From positions 222,261 through 286,260 of the forward strand of contig NZ_BAAARN010000004.1 in NCBI RefSeq assembly GCF_039532215.1: a DNA stretch of 64,000 nt, given 5' to 3'. The DNA comes from Pedococcus aerophilus (GTDB lineage Bacteria > Actinomycetota > Actinomycetes > Actinomycetales > Dermatophilaceae). The notes beneath the pieces were generated by a model, which ran no database searches, was not told where the DNA came from, and saw nothing but the letters and a program-made list of their open reading frames with translations. Shown one piece after another: positions 34,217-42,396 of the stretch (its first letter is position 1; each line of letters begins with the position of its first letter). A program made the translations under genes and the position numbers.

Positions 34217-34229
34217 GGCCGCGACGCTA
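34217..34229 (-). promoter_or_regulatory. Leaderless-type -10 (TAGCGT) of the glycan/export operon
   Basis: On the minus strand TAGCGT (34229-34224) ends 7 nt before ATG 34216. The upstream kinase stop is 38 nt further away, so read-through from it is also possible. Confidence 0.5.
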
Positions 34230-34267
34230 GGGCGACGGCGGTAGCAGCCACCACGTGTCTCTTGGTA

Positions 34268-35317
34268 CTAAGACCACCCACGGCGGGTGGCGAGGAGGTC
34301 GAGGCAGAGCTGGCCGAGCAGGCGCTGGTGGTCCCGCAGGGCAGCCAGCGTCGGCGGTGGTGGTGCCGGGTGGCCTGCGTGGGTGAGCATGTACCCCGCG
34401 AGCACCGCGAGGAACGCGTCGATGGCCTCGGGGTCGGCGTCCCGGGTCAGCGGCGACGACTCGGCCAGGGCCGCCACGTCGATGCCGTCCCTGGCCATGA
34501 GCGGCCACAGGCCGACGAAGTCGGCCCAGGCCGGTCCTCGGGTGACCCAGTTCCAGTCGACGACGCGGATCCGCCCGGAGGTGTCCAGCAGGAGGTTGTC
34601 GGGGCGCAGGTCGGAGTGCACGAGGTGCTCGCCCTCGAGCAGCTCCCCGGCCAGGTGCCCCAGGGCCGCGACCTGTGCCGTCTGGTGCGCCGGCAGGGGC
34701 GTGACGTGCGCGGGCCAGGCGCGGGTGCCGGCGGCGAGCTCGTCGAGGGTGGCGCGGGCGACCGGGTCGCCCCCGACATCGGTGGCCAGCGACGAGGTGG
34801 TGATCGCGGCGACCTCCGCCGGTGGCACGGCGGCGAGCGCGCGGCAGGTGTCGTGGACGAGGGCGACCTCGGCCTCGGTCCACGGGATCCCGGGCATGCG
34901 CCCGTCGATCGCCTCGAGGACGATGACCTGCCACAAGTCGCCGTCCGCTCCGGTGTCGTCCGCTCCCGTGACGTCGTCCGTTCCGGTGGTGCGGTCCGGC
35001 ACGGTGGTGCTGCCGGCGCCGATGAGCGCCGGTGCCGTGAGCCGGCCGGCGACGCGGTCCAGCCGGCCGAGGACCGAGGCCTCCTGGGGGAGGGCGACCC
35101 GGGCGTGCGGCGCGGCCGGCCCTGCCGCCTTGGCGAAGACCCGGCGCCCGTCCGCGAGCTCGAGGACGGCGGCGAAGGCGCCGGTGAAACCCGAGGTGAC
35201 GCTGGGGCGTGCCACCGCGACAGGCGACCCGGCCACCGAGGCGAGCAGCCTGCACACCTCGTCGGGCAGGTCGGCGAACTCGGGGCGGCGCGACGTGCGG
35301 TGGTAGTCGACCCCCAC
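34268..35317 (-). CDS. APH-fold phosphotransferase
   Basis: A 349-aa aminoglycoside-phosphotransferase-family kinase with VFAKAAG (ATP Lys), HSDLRPDN (catalytic Asp and metal Asn) and VVDWNW (metal Asp). An acidic Thr/Asp/Gly-rich insert (about residues 110-130) sits in the N lobe. The substrate is unknown. It lies 2 nt downstream of the M48 protease gene and 51 nt upstream of the glycosyltransferase operon on the same strand, so it may be part of the same transcription unit and supply a third APH-fold kinase domain to the cluster. GTG 35317 is the start. Confidence 0.82.
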   Translation of the reverse strand: MGVDYHRTSRRPEFADLPDEVCRLLASVAGSPVAVARPSVTSGFTGAFAAVLELADGRRVFAKAAGPAAPHARVALPQEASVLGRLDRVAGRLTAPALIGAGSTTVPDRTTGTDDVTGADDTGADGDLWQVIVLEAIDGRMPGIPWTEAEVALVHDTCRALAAVPPAEVAAITTSSLATDVGGDPVARATLDELAAGTRAWPAHVTPLPAHQTAQVAALGHLAGELLEGEHLVHSDLRPDNLLLDTSGRIRVVDWNWVTRGPAWADFVGLWPLMARDGIDVAALAESSPLTRDADPEAIDAFLAVLAGYMLTHAGHPAPPPPTLAALRDHQRLLGQLCLDLLATRRGWS

Positions 35318-35319
35318 GG

Positions 35320-36264
35320 TCAGGCGTTGGCCCTTGGCCGCCAGAGCAGGCGTCCGGGCCGGCGGCGGTCACGCAGCGCGTGCGATCGCCAGACGAGGAC
35401 GGGGTGGCTGGCGAGGGCGTTGACGAGCCAGACGAAGAAACCCTTCTCCGTGGTGGCACGGTCGGCGAAGGCGTTCACGTCGACGGTGCGGTTGAGGTAC
35501 TTGCCCGCGGCCAGGGTCGACATGGCTCCGGCGCTGCCGTGCGGGACGAGGGAGTAGCCGAAGTTGTCGGCCGTGTACTCCTGGCTCCGGCTCAGCGCGG
35601 AGCCCAGGAACGGCACCCACTGGGAGCCGCTGATGGCCACGATGCGCCAGTAGCTCGTGTGACCTGCGGCGATGTGGCCGACCTCGTGGCCGATGATGAA
35701 GCGCAGCGCGTCGGGCTGGCGGGCCTCGCCGCCGATCTCGAACAGGTCGCTGTAGAGGAAGATGAACCGCTTGAACCCGTGCCCCGAGGCGGCGGCGTTG
35801 ATCATGCCGTTGCCGAGCACGACGTAGGCGTCGGGGACCTTGGGCAGCCCGTAGTGCGCGCAGGCGTCGAGGAGCATCTGGTGCGCCTCGGGGTACTGCG
35901 TCTCGCTGATCTTCACCCCGGTGAGGCGCTGCTGGGCGTAGAGCTGGCCACGCAGGAAGTAGACGAGGACCGGTGCCGCGAGCAGCAGGACGGCATAGGG
36001 GTCGGGGTCGCGCCGGTCGATGATCGCCGAGGTGATCTCGTACGTGCAGAACGACCACACGACGACCGACCCGAGGATGACCAGCACGAGGCAGAGGTTC
36101 TCGAGCGGGTGGCGCAGGTGGGAACGCACGCGTCGACGGAACCCGGGGGGTGCGAACGGCCCCTCCGGGCCGGACGGTCCGGCGGGGCCACCCTGGGTGG
36201 CGAACTGGTCGAGCGGGTGCGCGCCGCTCGGGTGCTGCTGTGGTGCCTGGGTCTGCTCGGCCAT
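35320..36264 (-). CDS. M48-family membrane zinc metalloprotease (HtpX-like)
   Basis: A 314-aa protein. A Pro/Gly-rich cytosolic start (about 45 residues) is followed by two helices (LCLVLVILGSVVVWSF and YAVLLLAAPVLVYFL) and an M48 catalytic domain with HEVGH, and the third ligand Glu in RSQEYTADNFG. Such proteases degrade misfolded membrane proteins or release peptides. ATG 36264 has GAGGGGA upstream. The conserved ISETQYPEAHQML and SDLFEIG segments fit the bacterial M48 subfamily with C-terminal domain. Confidence 0.9.
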   Translation of the reverse strand: MAEQTQAPQQHPSGAHPLDQFATQGGPAGPSGPEGPFAPPGFRRRVRSHLRHPLENLCLVLVILGSVVVWSFCTYEITSAIIDRRDPDPYAVLLLAAPVLVYFLRGQLYAQQRLTGVKISETQYPEAHQMLLDACAHYGLPKVPDAYVVLGNGMINAAASGHGFKRFIFLYSDLFEIGGEARQPDALRFIIGHEVGHIAAGHTSYWRIVAISGSQWVPFLGSALSRSQEYTADNFGYSLVPHGSAGAMSTLAAGKYLNRTVDVNAFADRATTEKGFFVWLVNALASHPVLVWRSHALRDRRRPGRLLWRPRANA

Positions 36265-36297
36265 GGTCCCCTCGATGTGTGGTCGGCGTCGGGGTCG

Positions 36298-36303
36298 ATC
36301 GTA
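36298..36303 (-). promoter_or_regulatory. Likely -10 (TACGAT) of the M48 protease gene
   Basis: Minus-strand TACGAT lies 34 nt upstream of ATG 36264, leaving a short leader with a Shine-Dalgarno. The 129-nt divergent gap to the MFS gene holds no other clear site. Confidence 0.35.
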
Positions 36304-36393
36304 TGTCTCGGCCCGTGGTGGCTCGCGTCGAGGCGTGCGCAGGGCGTGGGACATTCGGGGAATGCACCTCCACGCACGATCTGTTGCACCGCT

Positions 36394-37692
36394 GTGACCG
36401 AGTCCGCCCCGCCCGCACCTGCCGCGCCCGCTCCCGGCGCCCTCGACGGCGCCGACCGCTCGGCCGCCCCGGCGATCGACCCGATGGTCGACCCGGTGGG
36501 CCCCCCGGTCCGCTCGACCCACACCAACCTCGCGCTCCTCGCGCTCGCCATCGGTGGCTTCGCGATCGGCACGACCGAGTTCGTGACCATGGGCCTGCTG
36601 CCCGAGGTCGCCGCCGGTGTCGGCATCTCGATCCCGACCGCGGGGCACGTCGTCTCGGCGTACGCCGCCGGTGTCGTCGTCGGTGCCCCCGTGCTGGCCA
36701 CCCTCGGCTCGAAGATGCCCCGCAAGACCCTGCTGCTGTGGCTCATGGGTGGCTTCGCCGTCGCGAACGGACTGTCCGCGCTGGCCTCCAGCTACGGGCT
36801 GCTCATGGCCGCGCGCTTCCTGTCGGGCCTGCCGCACGGCGCGTACTTCGGCGTCGGTGCCTTGGTGGCGGCCTCCTTGGTGCCGGCCCACCGCCGCACC
36901 TGGGCCGTGTCGATGATGATCACCGGGCTGACCGTCGCCAACATCGTGGGGGTGCCGCTCACGACGCGCCTCGGTCAGTCCTACGGCTGGCAGTGGCCGT
37001 ATGCAGCCGTGGCCGTCCTCGCCGCCATCACCGTGCTCGCCGTGTGGCGCTGGGTGCCGTTCTGCCCGCCCGACGGTGGCGCGACCATGCGGTCGGAGTT
37101 CTCGGCCCTGCGTCGTCCGCAGGTGTGGTTCGCGCTCGCGATCGGCACGGTCGGCTTCGGCGGGATGTTCGCGACGTTCTCCTACATCTCGCCGACGATG
37201 ACCGAGCTCGGCGGGTTCAGCAAGGGCGCGATCCCGCTCATCCTCGCCGTCTACGGCGTGGGCATGACCGCCGGCGCCATGGCCTCGGGGCCGGTCTCCA
37301 GGCTCGGCCTCCTGCGCGGGATCGTCGTCGTCATGGGGACGATCGCCGTGATGCTGGCGCTCTTCGGCCCCGCCGTCGCGGCGTCGAAGTGGCTGGCGGT
37401 CGTGGCCGTCTTCATGCTCGGGCTGCTGCCCAGCGCACTGGTGCCCATGCTCCAGACCCGGCTGATGGACGTCGCCCACGAGGGGCAGTCGCTCGCCGCC
37501 GCCCTCAACCACTCCACCCTCAACCTCGCCAACGCCCTCGGCGCCTGGCTCGGCTCGATCGTGCTCTCCGCGGGCCTGGGGTACGAGTGGCCCTCGCGGC
37601 TCGGCGCCGTGCTCGCGGTCCTCGGTGTCGGCATCGCGCTGGCGTCCGGCATCACCGGCCGCCGTTCCGCCCAGGTCGCTCGAACACGCTGA
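36394..37692 (+). CDS. MFS exporter, DHA1 (AraJ/CmlA-like)
   Basis: A 432-aa 12-helix transporter. FAIGTTEFVTMGLLPEVA in helix 1, SAYAAGVVVGAPVLATL, the loop-2/3 KMPRKTLLLW, ARFLSGLPHGAYFGVGA in helix 4 and GLTVANIVGVPLTTRLG in helix 5 (motif C) match drug or sugar-efflux AraJ/CmlA/PbuE-like proteins. GTG 36394 is the start; the N-terminal 40 residues are Pro/Ala-rich. Its last 41 nt overlap the 3' end of the convergent ArsR-type regulator gene. Confidence 0.88.
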   Translation: MTESAPPAPAAPAPGALDGADRSAAPAIDPMVDPVGPPVRSTHTNLALLALAIGGFAIGTTEFVTMGLLPEVAAGVGISIPTAGHVVSAYAAGVVVGAPVLATLGSKMPRKTLLLWLMGGFAVANGLSALASSYGLLMAARFLSGLPHGAYFGVGALVAASLVPAHRRTWAVSMMITGLTVANIVGVPLTTRLGQSYGWQWPYAAVAVLAAITVLAVWRWVPFCPPDGGATMRSEFSALRRPQVWFALAIGTVGFGGMFATFSYISPTMTELGGFSKGAIPLILAVYGVGMTAGAMASGPVSRLGLLRGIVVVMGTIAVMLALFGPAVAASKWLAVVAVFMLGLLPSALVPMLQTRLMDVAHEGQSLAAALNHSTLNLANALGAWLGSIVLSAGLGYEWPSRLGAVLAVLGVGIALASGITGRRSAQVARTR

Positions 37693-38197
37693 CCAGGACG
37701 CCGTGGGTCGGTTCGCCGACCGGTGCCTCGTCGAGGCCCTCGATGACGCGCTCGAGGTGTGCCGACAGGGCCTGCGCCTGGGCGCGCGTCAGCCGCACCC
37801 GACGCAGGTGCATGAGCGGTTCGCCGACCGCGGTGGCCAGCTCCTGGGCCACGGCCCCGAACAGCGCGGCCGTGTGGTCAGCGCCCTGCGGCCCGCTCGG
37901 GGTGCGCAGTCGTCGAGAGGTCCGGACCCAGTAGCGCTCCGTGCCACCGCGCACCGTGCGCGTCCGGTCCGCCCGGGCGAGACCGGCCCGTTCCAGGACC
38001 ATGAGGTGGTGGGCGATGTTGCCCTTGTTGGAGGACAGCCGCTTCGCCAGCTGGCTCACGGTGGCGCCCTCCTGCCCGATCGTGAACAGGATCCGGTTGC
38101 GGAGGGGATGGGCCAGGGCCTTGAGCTGGGCGGGTTCGGTCGCCTCGACCACATCCGCCTCGACCACGTCCGCGTCGCCCACGTCGTCAGGGGTCAC
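37652..38197 (-). CDS. ArsR-family winged-helix regulator
   Basis: A 181-aa protein with an ArsR-like helix-turn-helix (about residues 25-90): LKALAHPLRNRILFTIGQ, then VSQLAKRLSSNKGNIAHHLMVLERAGL. There is no metal-binding cysteine motif (CxC), so it is of the HTH_20/non-metal type. The C-terminal half (FGAVAQELATAVGE) is helical. GTG 38197 is reached by -35 TTGACA (38232-38227), a 17-nt spacer and -10 GACGCT (38209-38204), overlapped by a palindrome that is probably its own operator. It is divergent from the S41-like gene and convergent with the MFS exporter. Confidence 0.85.
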   Translation of the reverse strand: MTPDDVGDADVVEADVVEATEPAQLKALAHPLRNRILFTIGQEGATVSQLAKRLSSNKGNIAHHLMVLERAGLARADRTRTVRGGTERYWVRTSRRLRTPSGPQGADHTAALFGAVAQELATAVGEPLMHLRRVRLTRAQAQALSAHLERVIEGLDEAPVGEPTHGVLVSVFERPGRNGGR

Positions 38198-38202
38198 CCG
38201 TC

Positions 38203-38247
38203 AAGCGTCAAGAAAGTTTGACGCTTTGTCAACGGGGGCCGCACCCT
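38203..38247. promoter_or_regulatory. ArsR operator with two overlapping divergent promoters
   Basis: AAGCGTCAA (38203-38211), 6 nt, TTGACGCTT (38218-38226) is a perfect 9-bp inverted repeat. Plus strand: TTGACG (38218-38223), 18 nt, CACCCT (38242-38247), 7 nt, ATG 38255. Minus strand: TTGACA (38232-38227), 17 nt, GACGCT (38209-38204), 6 nt, GTG 38197. Binding would block both promoters. Confidence 0.75.
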
Positions 38248-38254
38248 CGGACGC

Positions 38255-39166
38255 ATGACGACCGACACCCTCACGGCCACCTGGACCACCCCGATCCTCG
38301 AGCACTGCGCGGAGCTCGTCGACGCCCGATACGTCCTCCCGGAGGTCGCGCCGCGCGTCGCGGAGGCTCTGCGTGCCGCCGCCGCGGCGGGCAGGTATGC
38401 CGCGTGCACCGGTCCCGAGGACCTCGCCGTCGCCGTGACCGCGCACCTGCACGAGCTCACCGCAGACCTGCACCTGCGCCTGCTCTTCCACGCCGACGGT
38501 GCCATGGGGGAGCAGGACCCGGCCGCGCTGGAGGCCTACTGGCGTGAGGAGGCCCGCCGCACCGCCGGGGGCGTGCAGCGGGTCGAGCGGACGGCCTCCG
38601 GGGTCGGCGTCGTCGTGCTCGGCCCGGTGCTCTGCCACCCGGCCATGGGCGGCGACGCCGTCGCCGCGGCGATGTCGCTCGTGGCGGACGCCGATGCCCT
38701 CGTCCTGGACGTCCGTGGGTGCCGGGGCGGGAGCCCCGACGGCGTCGTGCTCCTGCTGAGCCACCTGTTCGAGCCCGAGCCGGTGCGCCTGGGCGACGTC
38801 GAGTCCCGCGAGGGCGGCACCCACCAGTACTGGACCCAGTCCGCGCTCGCGGGAAGGCGGTTCGGACCCGACAAGCCGGTGGCCGTGCTCACGTCGGCGG
38901 AGACGTTCTCCGGTGGGGAGGCGGTGGCGTTCGACCTGCAGGACCTGGGGCGGGCCACGGTCGTGGGGGAGCGCACCCGCGGTGGTGCCCACCCCCGGAT
39001 CGGGGTGTCCGTCCACCCGCAGCTGGAGCTCAGCCTTCCGGTGGCCAGGTCGGTCAGCCCCCGCACCGGGGGGAACTGGGAGGGCGCGGGCGTCCTGCCG
39101 GACGTCGAGGTGGCGGCGTCGGACGCCCTCGACACCGCCCTGGCGTTCCTGGCGCCCACCGCCTGA
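38255..39166 (+). CDS. S41-family peptidase-like protein (IRBP/Tsp fold)
   Basis: A 303-aa protein without signal peptide. An N-terminal helical bundle (about 1-90) resembling the IRBP N-domain precedes the S41 core: [15 protein letters not shown] (the oxyanion strand), [21 protein letters not shown] with the candidate nucleophile Ser in FSGGE, and [12 protein letters not shown]. Lack of PDZ and signal peptide points to a cytosolic hydrolase, possibly of peptide antibiotics or signals. It is controlled together with the divergent ArsR regulator. The start ATG 38255 is leaderless-type. Confidence 0.83.
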   Translation: MTTDTLTATWTTPILEHCAELVDARYVLPEVAPRVAEALRAAAAAGRYAACTGPEDLAVAVTAHLHELTADLHLRLLFHADGAMGEQDPAALEAYWREEARRTAGGVQRVERTASGVGVVVLGPVLCHPAMGGDAVAAAMSLVADADALVLDVRGCRGGSPDGVVLLLSHLFEPEPVRLGDVESREGGTHQYWTQSALAGRRFGPDKPVAVLTSAETFSGGEAVAFDLQDLGRATVVGERTRGGAHPRIGVSVHPQLELSLPVARSVSPRTGGNWEGAGVLPDVEVAASDALDTALAFLAPTA

Positions 39167-39282
39167 GGGTCGGCGCGCCTGCGGTGCCGCCGCGTGGCGT
39201 CATGGGCAGGTCACGCGCACGGTCCCGCTCGTGGGAGGATGAACCGTTCCCCGCCGTCCCACCCGTGAGGTCGAGTCCACCC

Positions 39283-41130
39283 GTGTCCCCGATGGCCCGC
39301 ACCGCGCTGCAGCCGCACGCAACGCCGCCGGACCTGATCCGGAACTTCAGCATCATCGCCCACATCGACCACGGCAAGTCCACGCTGGCCGACCGCATGC
39401 TCCAGGTCACCGGTGTCGTCGACGGTCGCGCGATGCGCGCGCAGTACCTCGACAAGATGGACATCGAGCGCGAGCGCGGCATCACGATCAAGAGCCAGGC
39501 CGTCCGCATGCCGTGGGAGCTCGACGGCACGACGTACGCGTTGAACATGATCGACACCCCCGGCCACGTCGACTTCACCTACGAGGTGTCCCGGTCGCTC
39601 GCCGCCTGCGAGGGTGCGGTCCTGCTCGTCGATGCAGCGCAGGGGATCGAGGCGCAGACGCTGGCGAACCTCTACCTCGCCATGGAGAACGAGCTCGCGA
39701 TCATCCCGGTGCTCAACAAGATCGACCTGCCGGCGGCTCAGCCGGAGAAGTTCGCCGAGGAGCTCGCCGGACTGATCGGCTGCGAGCCCGAGGACTGCCT
39801 GCGCGTCTCCGGCAAGACCGGCGAGGGCGTGGAGCCGCTGCTCAACCAGATCGTCCGCCAGCTCCCGGCCCCCGTCGGCGACCCCGACGCCCCGGCGCGC
39901 GCGATGATCTTCGACTCGGTCTACGACACCTACCGCGGTGTGGTCACCTACGTCCGGGTCATCGACGGCAACCTCAACCCCCGCGAGAAGATCGCGATGA
40001 TGTCGACCAAGGCGACCCACGAGCTCCTCGAGATCGGCGTCAGCTCACCCGAGCCCGCGCCGGCCAAGGGTCTCGGGGTCGGCGAGGTGGGCTACCTCAT
40101 CACCGGGGTGAAGGACGTGCGGCAGTCCAAGGTCGGTGACACCGTCACCAACGCGGCCAAGCCGGCCAAGGAGGCCCTCGGCGGCTACCGCGACCCCAAG
40201 CCGATGGTGTTCTCGGGGCTCTACCCGATCGACGGCTCCGACTACCCGGACCTGCGTGACGCCCTCGACAAGCTCAAGCTCAACGATGCGGCCCTGGTCT
40301 ACGAGCCCGAGACGTCGGCGGCCCTCGGGTTCGGCTTCCGCATCGGGTTCCTCGGCATGCTGCACCTCGAGATCGTGCGCGAGCGCCTCGAGCGCGAGTT
40401 CGACCTCGACCTCATCTCGACCCTGCCCAACGTCGTCTACGACGTGACGATGGACGACGGCAAGGTCCTCACGGTCACCAACCCGAGCGAGTACCCCTAC
40501 GGCAAGGTCTCCTCGGTCACCGAGCCCGTCGTGCGCGCCACGATCCTCGTGCCGAGCGAGTTCATCGGCGCCGTCATGGAGCTGTGCCAGCAGAAGCGCG
40601 GCAACCTGCGCGGCATGGACTACCTGTCCGAGGAGCGCGTCGAGATGCGCTACACGCTGCCGCTCGCGGAGATCGTCTTCGACTTCTTCGACCAGCTCAA
40701 GTCGCGCACCCGCGGCTACGCCTCGCTCGACTACGAACCCGACGGTGAGCAGGAGGCCGACCTCGTCAAGGTCGACATCCTGCTCCAGGGCGAGACCGTC
40801 GACGCCTTCTCCTCGATCGTCCACAAGGACAAGGCCTACGCGTACGGCGTGATGATGGCCAGCAAGCTCAAGGACCTCATCCCGCGCCAGCAGTTCGAGG
40901 TGCCGATCCAGGCCGCCATCGGCGCGCGGATCATCGCCCGCGAGAACATCCGGGCGATCCGCAAGGACGTCCTGGCCAAGTGCTACGGCGGCGACATCAG
41001 CCGCAAGCGCAAGCTGCTCGAGAAGCAGAAGGCCGGCAAGAAGCGGATGAAGAACATCGGCTCGGTCGAGGTCCCGCCGGAGGCGTTCATCGCAGCGCTG
41101 TCCAACGACGGCGAGAAGGCCAAGAAGTAG
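39283..41130 (+). CDS. lepA: Elongation factor 4 (LepA)
   Basis: A 615-aa translational GTPase. G1 AHIDHGKS, G3 DTPGHVDF, G4 NKID, then LepA-specific C-terminal features ([20 protein letters not shown] and the basic tail [17 protein letters not shown]). It back-translocates or rescues stalled ribosomes under ionic stress and assists initiation. GTG 39283 or ATG 39292 are both possible; GTG 39265 is less likely. A long hairpin follows the stop. hemW, the usual neighbour, lies 4.4 kb downstream. Confidence 0.95.
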   Translation: MSPMARTALQPHATPPDLIRNFSIIAHIDHGKSTLADRMLQVTGVVDGRAMRAQYLDKMDIERERGITIKSQAVRMPWELDGTTYALNMIDTPGHVDFTYEVSRSLAACEGAVLLVDAAQGIEAQTLANLYLAMENELAIIPVLNKIDLPAAQPEKFAEELAGLIGCEPEDCLRVSGKTGEGVEPLLNQIVRQLPAPVGDPDAPARAMIFDSVYDTYRGVVTYVRVIDGNLNPREKIAMMSTKATHELLEIGVSSPEPAPAKGLGVGEVGYLITGVKDVRQSKVGDTVTNAAKPAKEALGGYRDPKPMVFSGLYPIDGSDYPDLRDALDKLKLNDAALVYEPETSAALGFGFRIGFLGMLHLEIVRERLEREFDLDLISTLPNVVYDVTMDDGKVLTVTNPSEYPYGKVSSVTEPVVRATILVPSEFIGAVMELCQQKRGNLRGMDYLSEERVEMRYTLPLAEIVFDFFDQLKSRTRGYASLDYEPDGEQEADLVKVDILLQGETVDAFSSIVHKDKAYAYGVMMASKLKDLIPRQQFEVPIQAAIGARIIARENIRAIRKDVLAKCYGGDISRKRKLLEKQKAGKKRMKNIGSVEVPPEAFIAALSNDGEKAKK

Positions 41131-41159
41131 GTCTCGTCGACCCCGGTGGGTCCTCGTCG

Positions 41160-41211
41160 AGCTTTGGGTGTCCTGACAGTCGGAAGTCCGACCGTCTGGA
41201 CACCCAAAGCT
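41160..41211 (+). terminator. Long two-part hairpin after lepA
   Basis: A perfect 14-bp outer stem (41160-41173 with 41198-41211) encloses an inner 6-bp stem GTCGGA/TCCGAC (41079-style positions 41179-41184 and 41187-41192) with a 2-nt gap. It begins 29 nt after the lepA stop. It is likely a terminator, although it is unusually long and lacks a U tract. Confidence 0.75.
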
Positions 41212-41236
41212 GATGAAGGGGAGCAACTCGGTGCGG

Positions 41237-41259
41237 TTACCCATGGGTAATATCGCCGC
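41237..41259 (+). promoter_or_regulatory. 14-bp palindrome overlapping a leaderless TAATAT promoter
   Basis: TTACCCATGGGTAA (41237-41250) is a perfect palindrome. Its last three bases are the first three of TAATAT (41248-41253), a near-consensus -10 that ends 6 nt before ATG 41260. A dimeric repressor is the natural reading. Confidence 0.65.
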
Positions 41260-41730
41260 ATGGTCGACACCTACGCGCTCTACCGACGGCTCTCGCGCCT
41301 GCCCCGCGGACGGACGGTCTTCTCGCTCGTATTCGAGCAGGCGGCTCCGTACTTCCGCACCGCGCGACCGCGCTTCGTCGAGCTCGGGCCGAACCGTGCC
41401 GTGCTGACGATCCGCAGGCGCCGCCGGGTCCAGAACCACCTGGGCACCGTGCACGTCATCGCGATCTGCAACGGGCTCGAGGCGGCGATGGGCGCGCTCG
41501 CCGAGGCGACGATCCCGACGCACCGCCGCTGGATACCGAAGGGCATGGAGGTCGACTACGCCGCGAAGGCGACGACCGACATCACCTGCGTCGCCACCAC
41601 CGACCCTGCCGACTGGGCGCGGGCCGGCGACGTCGAGGTCCCCGTCCGCGTGGTCGCGACCCGGGCCGACGGCACCGCCGTGGTCGAGGGGACCATCCGG
41701 CTCTGGGTCACCGACAAGCCGACCCGGTGA
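41260..41730 (+). CDS. DUF4442 hotdog-fold protein
   Basis: A 156-aa protein with a single hotdog domain of the DUF4442 type: RPRFVELGPNRAVLTIRRRRRVQNHLGTVHVIAICN, given here as the region around residues 35-70, and MEVDYAAKATTDITC later. HLGTVHVIAICNGLE corresponds to the acyl-CoA thioesterase helix. Family members are predicted thioesterases acting on unknown acyl substrates. It has a strong leaderless-type promoter with a palindromic operator candidate, so expression is probably regulated. Confidence 0.8.
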   Translation: MVDTYALYRRLSRLPRGRTVFSLVFEQAAPYFRTARPRFVELGPNRAVLTIRRRRRVQNHLGTVHVIAICNGLEAAMGALAEATIPTHRRWIPKGMEVDYAAKATTDITCVATTDPADWARAGDVEVPVRVVATRADGTAVVEGTIRLWVTDKPTR

Positions 41731-41768
41731 CCCGCGTCAGTGCTGTTCCCGAGCGGCACAGGGCTGGG

Positions 41769-41809
41769 TAGAGTCCGAAAACCCGCCCTGCCACTGAGGG
41801 AGTACTCCG
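41769..41809 (+). promoter_or_regulatory. Promoter (TAGAGT) and Shine-Dalgarno of the DHFR-like gene
   Basis: TAGAGT at 41769-41774 would start RNA near 41781. GAGGGAG about 8 nt before ATG 41810 is a good ribosome-binding site, a contrast to the leaderless neighbours. Confidence 0.4.
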
Positions 41810-42379
41810 ATGAGACCACTTCGGTACGGCATCAACGTCACGCTCGACGGCTGCTGCCACCACGAGGCGGGACTGCCTCCCGACGAGGAGTCGATGGCGT
41901 TCTGGACGGCCGAGCTCGAGCGCGCCGACGCATTGCTCTACGGCCGGGTGACCTACTCGATGATGGAGTCGGCGTGGCGGCGGCCGGCGGACGGCGGGTG
42001 GCCCGACTGGATGGGTGACGAGGACATCCCGTTCGCCGAGTCCATCGACCAGAAGCCGAAGTACGTCGTGTCCAGCACCGTGGCCGAGGTCGACTGGAAC
42101 GCCGAGCTGCTCACGGGCGACCTGCGGGAAGCGGTGCAGCGGCTCAAGGACGAACCGGGCGACGGCCTGTCCGTGGGGGGCGTGACCCTGCCCCTGGCAC
42201 TGGCCGACCTGGGGCTGATCGACGAGTACACCTTCGTCGTGCACCCGGTCCTGGCCGGTCATGGTCCGACCCTGCTCTCGGGGCTGCGCGAACGCGTCAG
42301 GCTCGAGCCGCTGGACCGTCGGGAGTTCCGGTCGGGAGCGGTGGCGCTGCGGTTCCGCCCGGTGACCACGGCCGGGTGA
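41810..42379 (+). CDS. Dihydrofolate reductase-like protein (RibD C-terminal family)
   Basis: A 189-aa protein with RibD_C architecture: a first strand RYGINVTLDGCCHHE, ADALLYGRVTYSMME, YVVSSTVAEVDWNAEL, then DGLSVGGVTLPLALADLGLIDEYTF and a final barrel strand. The motif order matches the stand-alone dihydrofolate reductase family proteins (YyaP/YwjB type), NADPH-dependent reductases of unknown substrate. It is convergent with the PCD-VOC gene. Confidence 0.85.
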   Translation: MRPLRYGINVTLDGCCHHEAGLPPDEESMAFWTAELERADALLYGRVTYSMMESAWRRPADGGWPDWMGDEDIPFAESIDQKPKYVVSSTVAEVDWNAELLTGDLREAVQRLKDEPGDGLSVGGVTLPLALADLGLIDEYTFVVHPVLAGHGPTLLSGLRERVRLEPLDRREFRSGAVALRFRPVTTAG

Positions 42380-42396
42380 CGCGACCGCCGGGGGTC

